Shown: one piece after another, positions 1 through 11,769 of the stretch
How positions within the stretch are numbered: position 1 is the first letter of the stretch
How the letters are laid out: each line of letters begins with the position of its first letter
DNA from: Branchipolynoe longqiensis
Taxonomy: Eukaryota > Annelida > Polychaeta > Phyllodocida > Polynoidae
Reading direction: 5' to 3'
DNA length: 64,000 nucleotides
Assembly (NCBI GenBank): GCA_030323885.1
Contig: CM059196.1
Span: forward strand, 41,881,798 to 41,945,797
Position numbers and translations under genes: made by a program
The notes under the pieces: generated by a model
What the model was told of the DNA's origin: nothing
Databases searched by the model: none
The model's input: only the letters and a program-made list of their open reading frames with translations

Positions 1-56
1 GAGCCACACACACGTGAATGTACACACAGAGACACCGGTGTAAAGATGTCAAATTC

Positions 57-490
57 CGCCCTGAAAACGTTTTCAAGTTCCCTCCCTCGTTTTAACTTTC
101 CCTCCCCCTATTTTGGGGGAATTTTCTTTATTTTCGTTTTATTTTTATTTTTTTTTTTTTATTTTTTTTTTTCATGACAAATATAATAATACACAGAGAA
201 TAGCATACTGGAAATTATTACTAGTACAACAAAACATATTTCACCCCAAATGACACAAAAAGTCTCCAAGATGGCTAAGAAAAAAATATTATAGGTCTGA
301 ATTTTAAAACGTTTTTTAAAAGTTTTTTAAACGATTTTAAATTCCTGGTGGGGGGAATTTGAAAATAGGGGAAGGAATCTGAAAACTGTTTTTAATTCCC
401 CCCCCCCTCCCAGCGAATCTGAAAACGTTTTTAATTTCCCTCCGGGGAAACGTTCTCAGATTCCCCGGGGAACTTGAAAAGGGTGGAAAT
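57..490. repeat. Low-complexity repeat rich in GAAAACGTTTT words
   Basis: The words CTGAAAACGTTTTCAAG, GAAAACGTTTTTAATT and AAACGTTCTCAGATTCC recur here with homopolymer T and C runs between them. It looks like a decayed dispersed repeat. No clean termini or coding frame are visible. From 490 to 1015 nothing is recognised except a G-rich run near 840-865. Confidence 0.35.
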
Positions 491-1014
491 GAAATAGTAC
501 ACGGTGTGTATTGTCAGGGCCTGTCTCGTCAGCGGCTGTCGTCGCTTTGCGCATGCGGGATTTCGGAAGTTCCGCGAGCACTGCTATTTGTTTTGTTCAC
601 TCGGCCATTCGACGCTGATCGAGCTGCTACGTTATACGCTTGGAATTAAGGTTATTTAATTAAATTCATTATTGAGTAGATTCTGTAAATGATCGCATTC
701 AATGATTTCGGCGTAATCGGTCCCTAACACTGCCGGGCACCAGCTGAGCTTGTAGCCGGCGAGGCCACGGGTCTTTTGACCACGACGGGCCGCTGAGAAT
801 GACGGGCCGCTGAAAATACGACACCGGGACCACATCGTGGGGGCGGGGGTGAGGGGGGGGGGGGGCGTGGTGGTAGCGGTTTGCGCAGTGATAATGTCGA
901 TTTCAAGGTAATAAGTGTTTGAGGGATAATGGCTGCTATTATGAGGGTGATAATGATATGAGCTATCTGAAGGTTATGTTTGTTTGTTGTTGTTTTAGGC
1001 TATGATATATAGAG

Positions 1015-1590
1015 ATTGATATTATAACACAACCTGGATTTGATCAAACATGGCCAGCTTAGATACTGGTGCATCTGTTAAGCATTTCTTGTCACAGAGA
1101 AGGGAGGACTAGGTCAATTTAATATAACCTGTTCCTGCTGAAGGCTATGTTGTCCAGAATTGTGAAATGCATGTTGACATATTTCCACTTCGAATATATC
1201 CAACATTAGGCATTTATAATGGAAGTCACTTCAAACAAAAGGAAGGCAAATTTATATATATATATATATTATATATATTATATATATTATATATATTATA
1301 TATATTATATATATTATACATATTATACATATTATACATATTATATATATTATACATATTATACATATTATACATATTATATATATTATATATATTATAT
1401 ATATTATATATATACATATATATATATATATATGCATTCAACCTAATATATTTATCTAAATATATGGTCATCAGAATGTGCATCTTTAAAACATTAAGGA
1501 TGTTACTATTGTTAGGTCACTTGCAACCATTGTACACCAGGAAGTTGTACCATAGAGACATGGGCCCCCTTACCCCTCCCGAATATGTTG
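1015..1590 (-). repeat. Dispersed repeat, inverted partner of 12658-13360, with internal AT array
   Basis: This segment and 12658-13360 are inverted copies of each other. They share the GGGCCCCCTTACCCCTCC edge, the stretch around CCAACATTAGGCATTTATAATGG and an internal (TA)-rich array. The interior resembles the TTAA-target MITE family (for example 33869-34215), expanded by the array and with degraded ends. Confidence 0.5.
1252..1432. repeat. AT-rich microsatellite (ATATATTAT)n
   Basis: About 180 bp of nine-base units alternating ATATATTAT and ACATATTAT. The apparent open frames in all directions are artefacts of the repeat. Confidence 0.9.
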
Positions 1591-1599
1591 AGGTGATAT

Positions 1600-2230
1600 T
1601 GGTTGGTATGGTGTGGTATGTGTTATTATGGTGTAATTGTGAGTTATTATGGGATGGGATGGGTTACTATCGTGTGATATGAGTTATTAAATTAATATTA
1701 TGTGGTGATATGTGTTATTAAAATGATGGTGTGATGTGAGGTATAATGGGGTGGGATGGGTTACTATCATGTGACATTAGTTATTATAAATATTAAATTA
1801 ATATTATGTGGTGATATGTGTTATTAAAATGATGGTGTGATGTGAGTTATAATGGGGTGGGTGGGATGGGTTACTATCGTGTGATATGAGTTATTAAATT
1901 AATATTATGTGGTGATATGTGTTATTAAAATGATGGTGTGATGTGAGGTATAATGGGGTGGGATGGGTTACTATCATGTGATATTAGTTATTATAAATAT
2001 GAAATTAATATTATGGGGTGATATGTGTTATTAAACTGATGGAGTGATGTGAGCTATAATGGGGTGGGATGGGTTACTAATACTACCGTGTGATATTAGT
2101 TATTATAAATATTAAATTAATATTATGGGGTGATATGTGTTATTAAACTGATGGTGTGATGTGCGTTATAATGGGCTGGTTCGGGCTATTGTGGTGTGAT
2201 ATGAGTTTTTCATATTATGACGCTATATGT
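1600..2230. repeat. Minisatellite with a unit of about 100 bp
   Basis: Five to six imperfect units contain GAGTTATTAAATTAATATT, GGTGATATGTGTTATTAAA and GGTGGGATGGGTTACTA. The period varies from about 99 to 108 bp. No coding potential is seen. From 2230 to 3040 nothing recognisable is seen. Confidence 0.8.
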
Positions 2231-3042
2231 GGAATAATGGTGTGATAATGATATGGGTTGTTATGGGGTGGTCTTAATGATCATATGAAATTGTTTGTGG
2301 AAAATCCAATATATGTCAGCCACATTTATTTGTGTTTAATTATTATGCGGAGAACTGGACGGTTTGTGTTGGTGTTTAACCCATGGTAATTGAAGGAAAA
2401 TCTACTTTGGCCACCATACTAAAAGTGGTCATGCACTTCATCTTGAGTCAGAAGGGATTCACACAACTGAGGGCCCATGAGGATTATGGAATAGGTTTGG
2501 ACCGGAAGTATTAGATACACTGATCCAACAATGGGGAGGGGGGGGGGCGGGGGTGGCCCAAAACACGGAGAGAACAAACAACCGGTCGGTATAGCAATGC
2601 TGTGACGTCACAGCGTCTGATATCGTGTCTGGTGTAGTGAAGTCGGTGTAATGTGCAGAGCATATATAACCCCCTCCACACACACATACAAACACCCCCC
2701 TCCCCTAATTGTTCTTCCGCACTCCCCTTCTGTTCACATTAAAGGGCATTAGAGGGCCTACGTAAGGGCTCACGACAGGGGATCATGACGTGGCGGTCAC
2801 GTGACTAGCCGCCTGGTGCACACAGATAAGCTGGCTGCAATCTCCACGATCCGATCGCGGTGTTTGCCTTAGGCTTAGCTTTGAAGAAGGGCGCGTTTGA
2901 ACTTATTGAAGAATGGGTAAAGCTGTATAGTCTGATTGATGAACAGCATCACATTGTCTCAACCAAAACTCTTACAGAGATTTGACTAGATATTTTCAAC
3001 TTAGATGCGAGCATGTGTTACTGTGCAGAAGGAACTACATGT

Positions 3043-3303
3043 ATATGAGACTGTCTCAAAGGTGCTAAGCAATATGGGACAAAACTTTGTCCATAGTAAT
3101 GATCAACACATCTACTTATGCATTTGCTCTGGATAAACTGATTTGTTTTCTACATGGTGTTTCATAATCCCAATAGAATACATATTGATTTGAAACAAAT
3201 GTCCTTGTGTTTTCAGTGTAACCGTTTCTGTGCTGTTTTGTGTCAATTGTTACTATGGACAAAAAAATGAAGAGTTTGCACCTTTTGAGACAGGCTCATC
3301 TTT
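3043..3303 (+). mobile_element. MITE with ATGAGACTGTCTC ends, copy 1
   Basis: Terminal inverted repeats read ATGAGACTGTCTCAAAGGTGC at the left and the reverse complement (GCACCTTTTGAGACAGGCTCAT) at the right. A near-identical second copy lies at 55677-55938. The short open frame that starts inside it is incidental. Confidence 0.75.
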
Positions 3304-3329
3304 TAGGCCTAGTGTTCAAGAAAATGGTG

Positions 3330-4078
3330 GCAGAATTTGGACACACGTGCGAGAAATTAATTTGATTTATTTGTACATCAAATATTCCAAAAGTTTGTTA
3401 AAGTACTTAAAATAAAAATAGGTTCTAGCAATCAAATTAATATATCATCTATAAGAATATAATGTAAGCTAATATAAATTAACCGTTTAAATATAAGAGG
3501 TACTTCATACTAAAGTAAAGTAGGTTATACTGATCAAACTGATGTATTTTTCTTACAAAATGGCAAAATTCGAAACTGTCGGACAATAACCAAGTTTCAT
3601 GTAGTCGTGATCGATTGTTAACTAAATCACACTACCCACTCACTATGCCCTCCTTACTAGTACTACCATCCTTCAGTCTGGGGTTTTAGTTAATCGTCTG
3701 CTAAAACAAATGTCGTCTGCTTTGATTAAATATCGTCAGCTGCTCTGATCACACATAAATCGTCTCGGCAATGAATGAGTATTTCTGCGGAAAATAAACC
3801 GGAAGTCATACCGCGTGTGAATGCGCATAAGGAGGTGGTTCGACTGCGCGTGCGCACCACGTGTGGGTGTGAAGTGTGGGGCGTTAGGTGTGATGGCTTG
3901 ATGGAGTGACGCCGGGTTTATTGTTGTGTATACTTGGGCGCGTTTTGTTTACATCCCAACATGCCATCGACGGCTCGCCGCGTGCCAAACTGCTCCCTAC
4001 ACAGATGTGAGCGTCCCTTACACCGGCAACCATCGATATATATACGTATATGCATATACAGTCTGTATACATATAAAG
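3330..4078. other. No recognisable feature
   Basis: Mostly unique AT-rich sequence with a more GC-rich patch at 3820-4010. No convincing exon, RNA gene or repeat is seen. Confidence 0.4.
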
Positions 4079-4080
4079 AC

Positions 4081-4718
4081 TTCAGGCGCAAAACCAAGTA
4101 AAAGGCAATCCAAACATGTAGTTTTAATAACAGATTGTTACCTGAAAACTATTTTAATTCTAACTAATTCCACTTATCATATAATCACCTGGTTATGTAG
4201 ATAAAGGATTCACCCGGTACTCGCAGTACACGGGTGAATACCAACCCTATATCAAAACGGTCGAAAAAGCGGGTTAATGAAATGAGAGCCTAATTTCACA
4301 ATCTAAGAAGCAACATTCATTCTTTGTAGATGTCTTCATATTTACCCCCTAATTTTGAGTTGGAAAATATAATAAAACATATACTTTAATGCAAATTAAA
4401 AGTGAAATCGACAGCATTCTCTGGCCGCCATCTTGTCTTTTTGTATTCTCTCCCATTTCACCAAAGCTGTGCCAATATATGTAGCCATTTGATCACGGAA
4501 CTACAGTTTCTACTTCATGTTCCATACTAAAGCTATTTTCGCCCGTATTTAGACTACGTTGTCATTCACCCGTGTACTACAAGTACCGGGTGAATCTTTT
4601 ATCCACTGGTTATGGAGTAATGAACAAAAGAGTAGGAATATAACAAAATTAACATTTTTGAAGGTTTGATTCCGATGTTTATCTCCACTTTTGGTGTTTA
4701 CAGGGTTTTGCGCCTGAA
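4081..4718 (+). mobile_element. MITE with TTCAGGCGCAAAACC ends, interrupted by a nested element
   Basis: The ends are TTCAGGCGCAAAACC and GGTTTTGCGCCTGAA in inverted orientation. Related copies without the insertion lie at 53408-53652 and, degraded, near 37868-38010. A second transposon (4198-4605) is inserted in the middle. Confidence 0.65.
4198..4605. mobile_element. TIR element nested in a MITE, with a 9-bp target duplication
   Basis: The terminal inverted repeats of about 40 bp contain GATTCACCCGGTACT and AGTACACGGGTGAAT. The element is flanked on both sides by CTGGTTATG (4189-4197 and 4606-4614), a clean 9-bp target-site duplication. This length fits Mutator-like or related transposases. 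No transposase frame is present. Confidence 0.75.
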
Positions 4719-4959
4719 CTCTTCCTAAGGGTCACATCAACCAAATGTGGTTTAATACTGTTAATACAGTTTAAAAGTTGAATCAGCGGTTTTCTATGGC
4801 CACCATCGTGTTTTTATTAACATTCTCTCGCAATTTCTCAACTCTAGACCAATATATACATATCACTGTGCGCTGGAACAACGTCGGATCCACAACTGAG
4901 TAAGCTGGTTCATACCATGTCAACTTGTGATCAGATGTAGACTGTTTTCAGTCATCCTT

Positions 4960-5745
4960 ACTCTGAGTAGGGGTAAGTCTTTAATATATCTGGTATCCAA
5001 TGTTGTTCGAGCACTGAGAGCCTCAAATGCATGTAATCTCTCAGGTGGCGCCCTCTAATGAGAAGCGTCGACATCAATATCTCTCGCACTGCGCATCGCC
5101 TGACCATTTCGTTGGACCACTTTGATAGATATGAGAATATTTCACCTTTATATGAGTGGGATGAAAACATCAATAAACTTAAAGAAATTGAACCATCTGT
5201 GGGAAAGCCACCACAGACTCATGCGGGAGGTCGGCGGGACCAAGTGGTCCTTAGCCGCTGCCGTGTTGGCCACTCGTGGCTTACACATGCTTTTCTGCTC
5301 AAGGGGGAACCTCCCCCTGAATGTATTGGGTGTCAGTCCCCACTGACACTCAAACACATTTTACTAAGTTGCGTTGATTTTTTGGCCCTGCGCCAACGGT
5401 TCTATACTGCAGACAGTATGCATGACCTTTTTACTAAGGTAAAACAGGAAAACATTTTAGCCTTTTTGAGGGCAGCTGGACTGTACCACCTTATATAGTT
5501 TACTAAATGGATTCTATTAATTATTAATGAAACTTTTCTTTTTCTATGGGAATTTGTTTCCCTTGACCACAGATATATGATTGTGAGCTTTCTAATTTAA
5601 TTAGTGTCTATTGGCACATAATTGATTGTCTGCTTTTACATGTAAAAGCGATGATTTGAACAAAAAACAAACATTTCTCGCCGTGAATATGGCCTATGCT
5701 GCCGACACGGCGTAAAGCAACCACCAATCAATCAATCAACCTTTA
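4960..5745 (+). mobile_element. 3' end of a jockey-like LINE
   Basis: A 5'-truncated non-LTR retrotransposon comprising the C-terminal part of the pol ORF, a 3' UTR ending in GCCGTAAAGC-like sequence, and a short (CAAT)n tail at 5725-5740. A tail-only relative lies at 49757-49842. The 5' boundary of the insertion is not resolved. Confidence 0.75.
5058..5498 (+). pseudogene. C-terminal fragment of a LINE pol ORF (RNase H / terminal Cys-His motif)
   Basis: This 146-codon open frame corresponds to the extreme C-terminus of jockey-type reverse transcriptase polyproteins. The diagnostic string is RRDQVVLSRCRVGHSWLTHA, followed by a C-x2-C...H-x4-C pattern (CIGCQ, then LKHILLSC), and it ends GLYHLI before the stop. 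The reverse transcriptase and endonuclease domains are missing, so this is a 5'-truncated dead copy. The first Met is simply the first in-frame ATG and not a real start. The family assignment rests on the recognisable terminal motif of animal LINEs; the exact clade is uncertain. Confidence 0.8.
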
Positions 5746-5797
5746 TAAAATTGTATTTCAATTGTAACTTAGCAATGAGGTTCAAAGAATTCTGAAT

Positions 5798-5845
5798 ATT
5801 ATAATAATAATAATAATAACAACAACAACAATGATAATAATAAGG
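5798..5845. repeat. (ATA/AAC)n trinucleotide tract
   Basis: A short (ATA)n-(ACA)n tract lies between the LINE tail and the module copy that follows. Confidence 0.8.
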
Positions 5846-5849
5846 TGTT

Positions 5850-6103
5850 GAATTGTGTGTATTGTCTGACAAAGGGTAGAGTCTAGGAAAGAGAAATGAG
5901 GAGAGTTGAGTCAAAGGACCGTGTCTATTTGCTCTATGGTGACCAGCTGGCGAGCCAAAGACACAGACAGAGTAAGAGTAGAAAGTGAAATGCCAGCTGG
6001 CTCCCCCTCCTGGAACTCTTTTCAGACATATCAAGGAGGAGCAAGGCCAGCGGAGAGGAGATAGAGAGAGGTGTGGACGAAGTGCGGTCCGGACAGCAAG
6101 TGT
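5850..6103 (-). repeat. Module C, truncated copy 1
   Basis: This matches the first half of the 0.6-kb module at 14695-15304, read on the minus strand from the TTGCTGTCCGGACC edge. It retains an open 31-codon frame starting [10 protein letters not shown] with the hydrophobic core FLLLLCLCLWLA. It is cut off at the point where the full module has its second part. Confidence 0.75.
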
Positions 6104-7085
6104 ATGTCTGTGACAATGTGTTCAAAGTTTGGGCTTTATATAGAGCCGGGTAACTACAAGATGGTGCCGTCATGTTTACTGTGATAAAGTCACAAGAGTG
6201 GCACTAGTATCGCAGCAGCATACCTACGTAGTAGATTAGAGTGGAACTTTTACAGAATTTAAAATATGCAAATCAGGGAGGCTGTTTCCCATGGTCACAT
6301 AGATGTGATCAAGGTGCCCAATAGTTGGTGTATGTGTCTTAAGATAGAACATAGGTGGCAGCAAAAGTGTGGTAACGGGGCAACGTGACCTGTGTAGATA
6401 GGATATGCAAATGAGCTAGTACAATGGGTATCCGCTAGTCGGCGTATAAGCATTGGCAGCAGTAAACTGCGACAGGCGGCATCACCTAGTATAAAAGTTA
6501 TCGGTAGAATTCAGTTAAGCATTCGTTACATATAGAGACATGATATCATGAAGCCAACGGGCTAAGGGTGCATACTAGCATTGTCATTAGAAGCTACAAG
6601 TTCACGCTGTTCATTTACCTATGTTGGGCCAACATTGACAATTCCAATATATTGAACTTGGTAATGTTCTGGCCACTTTGGGATCTAGGAACATTATTTT
6701 GACAAGTACGTGTGTGTGTAAACAGCTTGTGTAAGGTGGCGCCCTCTAGTAGACCACGGTGAGTTGAAACCAATGAGGGTGCGCCAGACGTAGCTAGCGG
6801 GATTTCATGGAACTACCGAGGCAGCCTCAGCTCCATTGGTAATATAATAATTCTCGTATATATGCAAGATCGCGAATTACTAGACGGAGCATAACTATAT
6901 TAAGCAATCGTTAGATATCTGGCATTATTGCACCTTACCGCAATAAATCGATAAGCCCACAGCTCGTCCAGCTGATACTATAGTGATACTGATACAATGT
7001 AGTTAGATTCCTAGCACGTGGGACCCTGGACCAAGGAGCTTGTAACAAAATGATGTATATGATACTGTAGAAGACTTAGTCACTT
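6104..7085. other. No recognisable feature
   Basis: Apparently unique intergenic sequence. No exon-like open frame with splice sites is seen. Confidence 0.4.
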
Positions 7086-7800
7086 TGTTTGTTTGTTGTT
7101 GTTTTACATCCTAGTAACATTCAAGGTCATATCAGGACGGGTAGCGACTTGTGACAGTGCTCACTCATGGCGATTTTATAGTGCTGCCCCACTGGGAGAT
7201 TAGGGCGCCAGCAGCATAACCTGATATCAGACTCAGTAACACTGGGCGTAATCGATTAATCAACTCAGGTCACCCGAGCAAACTTTTTGGCGCATGCGCA
7301 CCTCCTACAGACTCAGGTCGAATAATCGAATACGCTTCTCCACGGTCGGGGTGGAAAAAATGGTGGTTTAATCCAACACCTTTATTTTATATATTTTTTA
7401 TAACTGATATAAGTACAGCAAAATAGGATTTAAAGTATTTTATGATGGCCTCGTTTAGTTATATTTCCATTTCACAAATCTAGGTTATTACCACAAAGAA
7501 AGATGTGTGACTGGTACTGGTTGCTGTTATCCTGCAGGACGGTACAAGCGCAAATGTGATGTCATCACTCCTTGCAAACCCCAGCCAAGAGGTGGTGGGT
7601 TACTGGGGTCGGGTCGTTTTGCACATGGCACATGTATTTGTCGACTCCACATGCGGTGTTCGATTTGAAATTCTGACGACTCCGGTTACCCCAGTCGCCC
7701 GGGTCATGTTAATCGATTACGGCCACTAAGCCAACCAGTCCTTGCCCTATTCTAATAATGCCAAGCGTCTGGCTAGGAAGCGCTTAGTCTCATAATCCTT
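7086..7800 (-). mobile_element. SINE (minus), interrupted by MITE G
   Basis: The tail side (TTTACATCCTAGTAACATTC onward) occupies 7086-7240 and the body resumes at 7728 with GCCAACCAGTCCTTGCCCTA. The tRNA-like head is badly decayed. Confidence 0.75.
7244..7724. mobile_element. MITE G, copy 1 (GGGCGTAATCGATTAA ends)
   Basis: The 481-bp element has inverted ends GGGCGTAATCGATTAA / TTAATCGATTACGGCC and subterminal GGGTCACCCGAGT-type repeats. Its flanks are ACT and ACT (7241-7243, 7725-7727), giving a 3-bp target duplication. It sits inside a SINE. Other copies lie at 15481-15921 and 32884-33334. Confidence 0.85.
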
Positions 7801-7959
7801 GAAGCCTCGAGTCATCACGATTCTGGAAAAGTTGTGCAACAGACAAGGTAGTTCCAAGAATCAATGTTTTAAGTTTTCGGTTTGACTGGTCTAGGTATTG
7901 AATATATAAGTTCGAATAAGGGAACACAGTGGCTCATCAACTCAGCTATCCTGTCTTAT

Positions 7960-8640
7960 CTATCTATATATATATATATGTATCTATCTATCTACCTATC
8001 TATATATCTATCTTTCTATATATATATATATATCCATATATATATATATATATATATAATATATATCCATATATATATATATATATATCCAGCTGTATAT
8101 ACGTCTATCTCTATGCATATATATATATATATATATATGTATATATGTCTATGTGTATGTCTATGTCTATGTATATATGTATGTTTACCTGTCTACCTGT
8201 GTATATGTTTATCTGCCAATCTGCTTATCTCCCTATCTGCTTATCTGCCTACCTGCCGATCTGCCGATCTGCTTGTCTGCCTATCTGCCGACCTCCTATC
8301 TGCCTATCTGCCTGTCTACATGTCTGCCTGTCTGCCTATCTGCCATTCTGCCTATCTGCATATCTGCATATCTGCCTATCTGCCTATCTGTCTATCTGTC
8401 CATCTACCCATCTGTCAATCTGTCCATCTGTCCATCTGTCTATATGGATACATGTGTATCTGTCTATCCGTCTATCCATCTATCCGTCTATCTGTCTATC
8501 AGTCTATCCGTCTATCCTTATATCTGTATAACTGTCTATCTGCCTATATGTATATCTTATGTATATATTTATCTAGCTATATACCTGTCTATCTATCTGT
8601 CTCTCTCTCTCTTTCTCTCTCTCTCTATATATATATATAT
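7960..8640. repeat. (TATC/CTGTCTATCTGCC)n microsatellite
   Basis: About 680 bp of tetranucleotide-derived TATC, TATA and CTGCCTATCTGT units. The three open frames across it are repeat artefacts. Confidence 0.95.
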
Positions 8641-8641
8641 G

Positions 8642-8819
8642 CAGTAAAACCTCTATAACCGACCACCTCCACAGATCGACCACTCCCCTATATCGATCGC
8701 TTTATTTGGGTCCCAAGAATACCTTTGTAACCATAGTCTAACTCCCTCAACCGACCACCTCCTCAAATGGACAACATAAAGTCGGTCACAAGGTCGGTCG
8801 ATTTAGAGAGGTTTTACTG
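8642..8819. mobile_element. pogo-type MITE, CAGTAAAACCTC ends, copy 1
   Basis: The 178-bp element has inverted ends CAGTAAAACCTCTATAACCG / GATTTAGAGAGGTTTTACTG and internal CCGACCACCTCC repeats. Its flanks are TA-rich, so the expected TA duplication cannot be resolved. A second copy lies at 58162-58345. Confidence 0.8.
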
Positions 8820-8953
8820 CATATAAATATATATATATATATATCTACCAGACAAGGAAGGCACACACTAGGTGTAGTGCATAGATGGGAATTTGGAAAA
8901 TAGTTGGTCCGAGGAGTTGTACCGGCGAGCAGATCTGGCTTTTATAAATTTAA

Positions 8954-9343
8954 TCAAAATCCCTTGAGCAGCTTAATCCCACTAAGTGTTGAGTAGATAA
9001 TAAAACTGTTATAGTCAATCGGCTGAGCGCCAGTCTGTCTTAGAAAGTAATTTAAACTGCTCAGGTAATTTTTGATTGAGCCATACTTCATAGTGCGGGC
9101 CAGCCAAGTTGTGTACAGGGTGACTTGCTCATCGGAACATGGAACAGGAGCCCGATCAGAACTAAAAGTGTCTACAAAGTCCAAGTATCTCTTGACTTGC
9201 ACCTCCCTTGTTGTTAATGAATTTGGTGCGTAGAACTGGTCCTGAAAACTCTTTTGCTCACTTCTCAGCTGAGATATTTCTGTAAGAAAATTGAGTATAA
9301 CGCAGTTTAGCCCTACAGCAAAGCAACCCCTCCAGGTCCGCAT
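8954..9343 (-). pseudogene. Tyrosine recombinase N-terminal (SAM-like) domain fragment of a DIRS element
   Basis: This 129-codon frame overlaps the RNase H frame. From about residue 22 it reads EISQLRSEQKSFQ, then SLTTREVQVKRYLDFVDTFS and SIKNYLSSLNYFLRQTG. That is the helical core-binding domain that precedes the catalytic R...HxxR...Y domain in DIRS recombinases. The catalytic part is missing because the frame stops at 8954, so the element is inactive. The first residues before EISQL belong to the overlap and are probably not native. Confidence 0.7.
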
Positions 9344-9857
9344 TCAAAATCCTTGTGCTACTAGCACTGTCGTCAAGGCGGCTTAGAGTGTCACAGATGA
9401 CATTATCCTTACGGCGAAAGTAAACCGACTTAAATTCAAAATTCCTCTCAACTGCCATCCAAAACAATCTCCTGAGATAATACATGATCCCACTTGATCT
9501 AGATCTGCCTGTGCTCAGAGCGGCCTGAATGACAGCAATATCCGGAACCATAACCACAGTTGCATCAGCCCATTCATGCAACCACCTCTCGCAGGTCGTG
9601 TACACCGCAGCCATCTCCTGAATATTTATATGAGATGAAGCCACATGGCCCTCGGAGCTCACGTGATGGTGACCAACATAGCCAGCAAGCAATCTATTGT
9701 CCACCTCGACAAAAGAGCTGACGAACCAGTCATTACCATGTAGAGCACCGAGGCCCCATCCAGACGCATCACTGTAAGAAGAGATCAGGGGGGCAAAATG
9801 GCCCAGAATATTGGCCTTCCGATTAAAGCAAAAAGCGGGAGGCAACTGACGATTCAA
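9258..9857 (-). pseudogene. DIRS RNase H domain fragment
   Basis: This 199-codon frame carries the RNase H signature of DIRS/Ngaro elements. Key parts are SYSDASGWGLGALHGNDW (first catalytic Asp), HINIQEMAAV (catalytic Glu position), and the distal RRKDNVICDTLSRL, where the Asp of KDN corresponds to a third acidic residue. In between, SRSSGIMYYLRRLFWMA matches the usual SRS..L..LLR.LFW stretch. The upstream reverse transcriptase is absent. The frame ends shortly after the domain and overlaps the next frame by 86 bp, as in elements where the recombinase is read from a shifted frame or after a frameshift mutation. Known of the family: RNase H removes the RNA strand during cDNA synthesis. Confidence 0.8.
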
Positions 9858-9959
9858 ATAGCTTGAGAAGTGTCAAACGGCGCTGGGCCTGGTAGGTCCG
9901 CAGCAAAGCAGCCGGACGACGGTGGCTGACTAATATTAACTCGAGTAGAATCGAATAAT

Positions 9960-10440
9960 AAATAATTAAATAATTCTCCGAGTGTTTATATGTACATAAT
10001 AGATTATATATAATATATATAATATGTGTGATATAATCTATTACATGAATATAAACTGGCGGGTGAAGGCATTTATAATAATTATTATTTATTAGCCTAC
10101 GATATGATAATTATTTCTTGTGCATGCTATATATTTGCTGCGGGCCAGTACGCTCTTTGCTGCTGCCCCTCCCCCCACCTCTACTGAGTGCATTTTAGCC
10201 TCATACCTCACCCACTACACATCTAATTTTTACCTTAGTATATATATAATATATAATATATATAATATATATAATATATATAATATATAATATATTTTAT
10301 ATATATATATTTTATATATATATATAAATATATATTATATAATATATATAACATATATAATATATATAATATATATAATATATATAATCATCTATATATA
10401 TATTAATCATCTAAATTATATATATATAATATATACATGT
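9960..10440. repeat. AT-rich low-complexity DNA, (ATATAATAT)n
   Basis: Long runs of ATATAATAT lie at 10005-10030 and 10235-10435, with a short mixed stretch between. No gene is seen. Confidence 0.9.
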
Positions 10441-10743
10441 ATACGGGTTATAAACCAGGGTTCAAATCCAACGATCTACCAAAACAGGAGGCCGGTGCTC
10501 AACTCAGTTGGTTATTCCATCTGCTTTAATACACAGCAATTCAAAGCCAATTTTACGTACATGTTATGGCAAAGGGTTAACTTTTGAAATATTTGAAGTG
10601 AGAAAACATGCCAAATTCCTTTCGGTGTGCCCCAAGTAATGGTAGACATGTGCTTTCTTCACCTGTGTGTGGCACAGCAACGTTTGTTTGCCTGTTTTTA
10701 AAGCAGAACAGCATAGCATAGGAAAATCTATTTACTTATTTAA

Positions 10744-11091
10744 AGCTGCATAGTCTGATGAAGGTATCAATTTTTCAAAACCAAGACAATTATCTATATT
10801 TGATTCTACATATCCAACTTAGATACTAGTAAACTTATTAACCATTACTTGTTGCATTGAAGTCGATACAAAGCCAATTTAATATAACCTGTTAGTGCTG
10901 ATGCCTATGGTGTCAGAGTTGTGGCATGCTTGCCAAAACTAATTTTCTATGTTTGCACTTCAAATATTTCAAGACTTTGTCATTTAAAATAAAAGTTATT
11001 TCAAACTAAAGTAACGGAGATTGCAACAACCAATCCAACATATTCATTTCAGAAAATGTCAGAAACTCGAAACCACCCTGACTATGCAACT
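10744..11091 (+). mobile_element. TTAA-target MITE (family H), copy at 10.7 kb
   Basis: The left end AGCTGCATAGTCTGATG follows TTAA, and the right end GACTATGCAACT is followed by TTTA, a decayed TTAA. The internal sequence matches 33869-34215. Confidence 0.75.
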
Positions 11092-11194
11092 TTTATGAGT
11101 GCTACAGTATTTCAGTTTGATGCATAAAAGCAAATCTTTAACTTGTTCTGTTATGGTGTTGAGGCTTTCTGACAAGGCTGAGTTCCTGCTTAAA

Positions 11195-11721
11195 TATAGG
11201 GTATGCACTGACAGAAGTGCGGCCATTGTGGCGATAGTAACCACAATAATAAACACACTGTCACACTGCAAACTCAATGGCTATGAGCAATCTTCATACA
11301 GAAGAAGTTAAATATCTCTAAAACCACACCACCTAGAAACAATTCACTTGGTACATATATAGAAAACATGATTACCAAAAAGATTATATTAAATTGATAA
11401 GGGTAGGGTTCTGGATTTCTCTTAATTTTGAATAAAACTAATGTTTTTCACTGCACATACCGGCAAACTCAAGGCATTGTCAATGGTTGTGAGCAATCTT
11501 CATACAGAAAAAGTGAAATATCTCTACAACCACACCACCTAGAAACAAATCGCTTGGGACACATATAGAAAACATGTTTACCAAAAAGATTATATTCAAT
11601 TGATAAGGTTACGGTTCTGCATTTCTATTAATTTTGAATGAAATAGACGTTTTGCACTACACATTGATATCGCCACAATGGCCGTGCATCCGGTTGACGA
11701 TGTCACGTGAATACCCTATAT
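11195..11721 (-). mobile_element. Tandem-core element T1
   Basis: Inverted ends (ATATAGGGTATGCAC / GTGAATACCCTATAT, then GCGGCCATTGTGGCGATA on both sides) enclose about two units of a 200-bp tandem repeat containing CTATGAGCAATCTTCATACA and CACCACCTAGAAACAA. The same core, in the other orientation, lies in 41391-42207 and 60284-61037 under different ends. Confidence 0.7.
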
Positions 11722-11769
11722 TATAACTTATACTTTATAGACACCGGGCTTTGTTCCTTGATGCACACG

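Larger units (their letters stand above)
8954..9857 (-). mobile_element. DIRS-type retrotransposon fragment (RNase H then tyrosine recombinase N-terminus)
   Basis: Two overlapping minus-strand frames give the DIRS gene order RNase H then tyrosine recombinase. The reverse transcriptase upstream and the catalytic recombinase core downstream are missing. Terminal repeats were not found. Confidence 0.75.

Noticed and set aside
4958..5173. 71-codon minus-strand frame overlapping the LINE ORF
   Set aside because: Antisense shadow of the recognisable LINE pol terminus.
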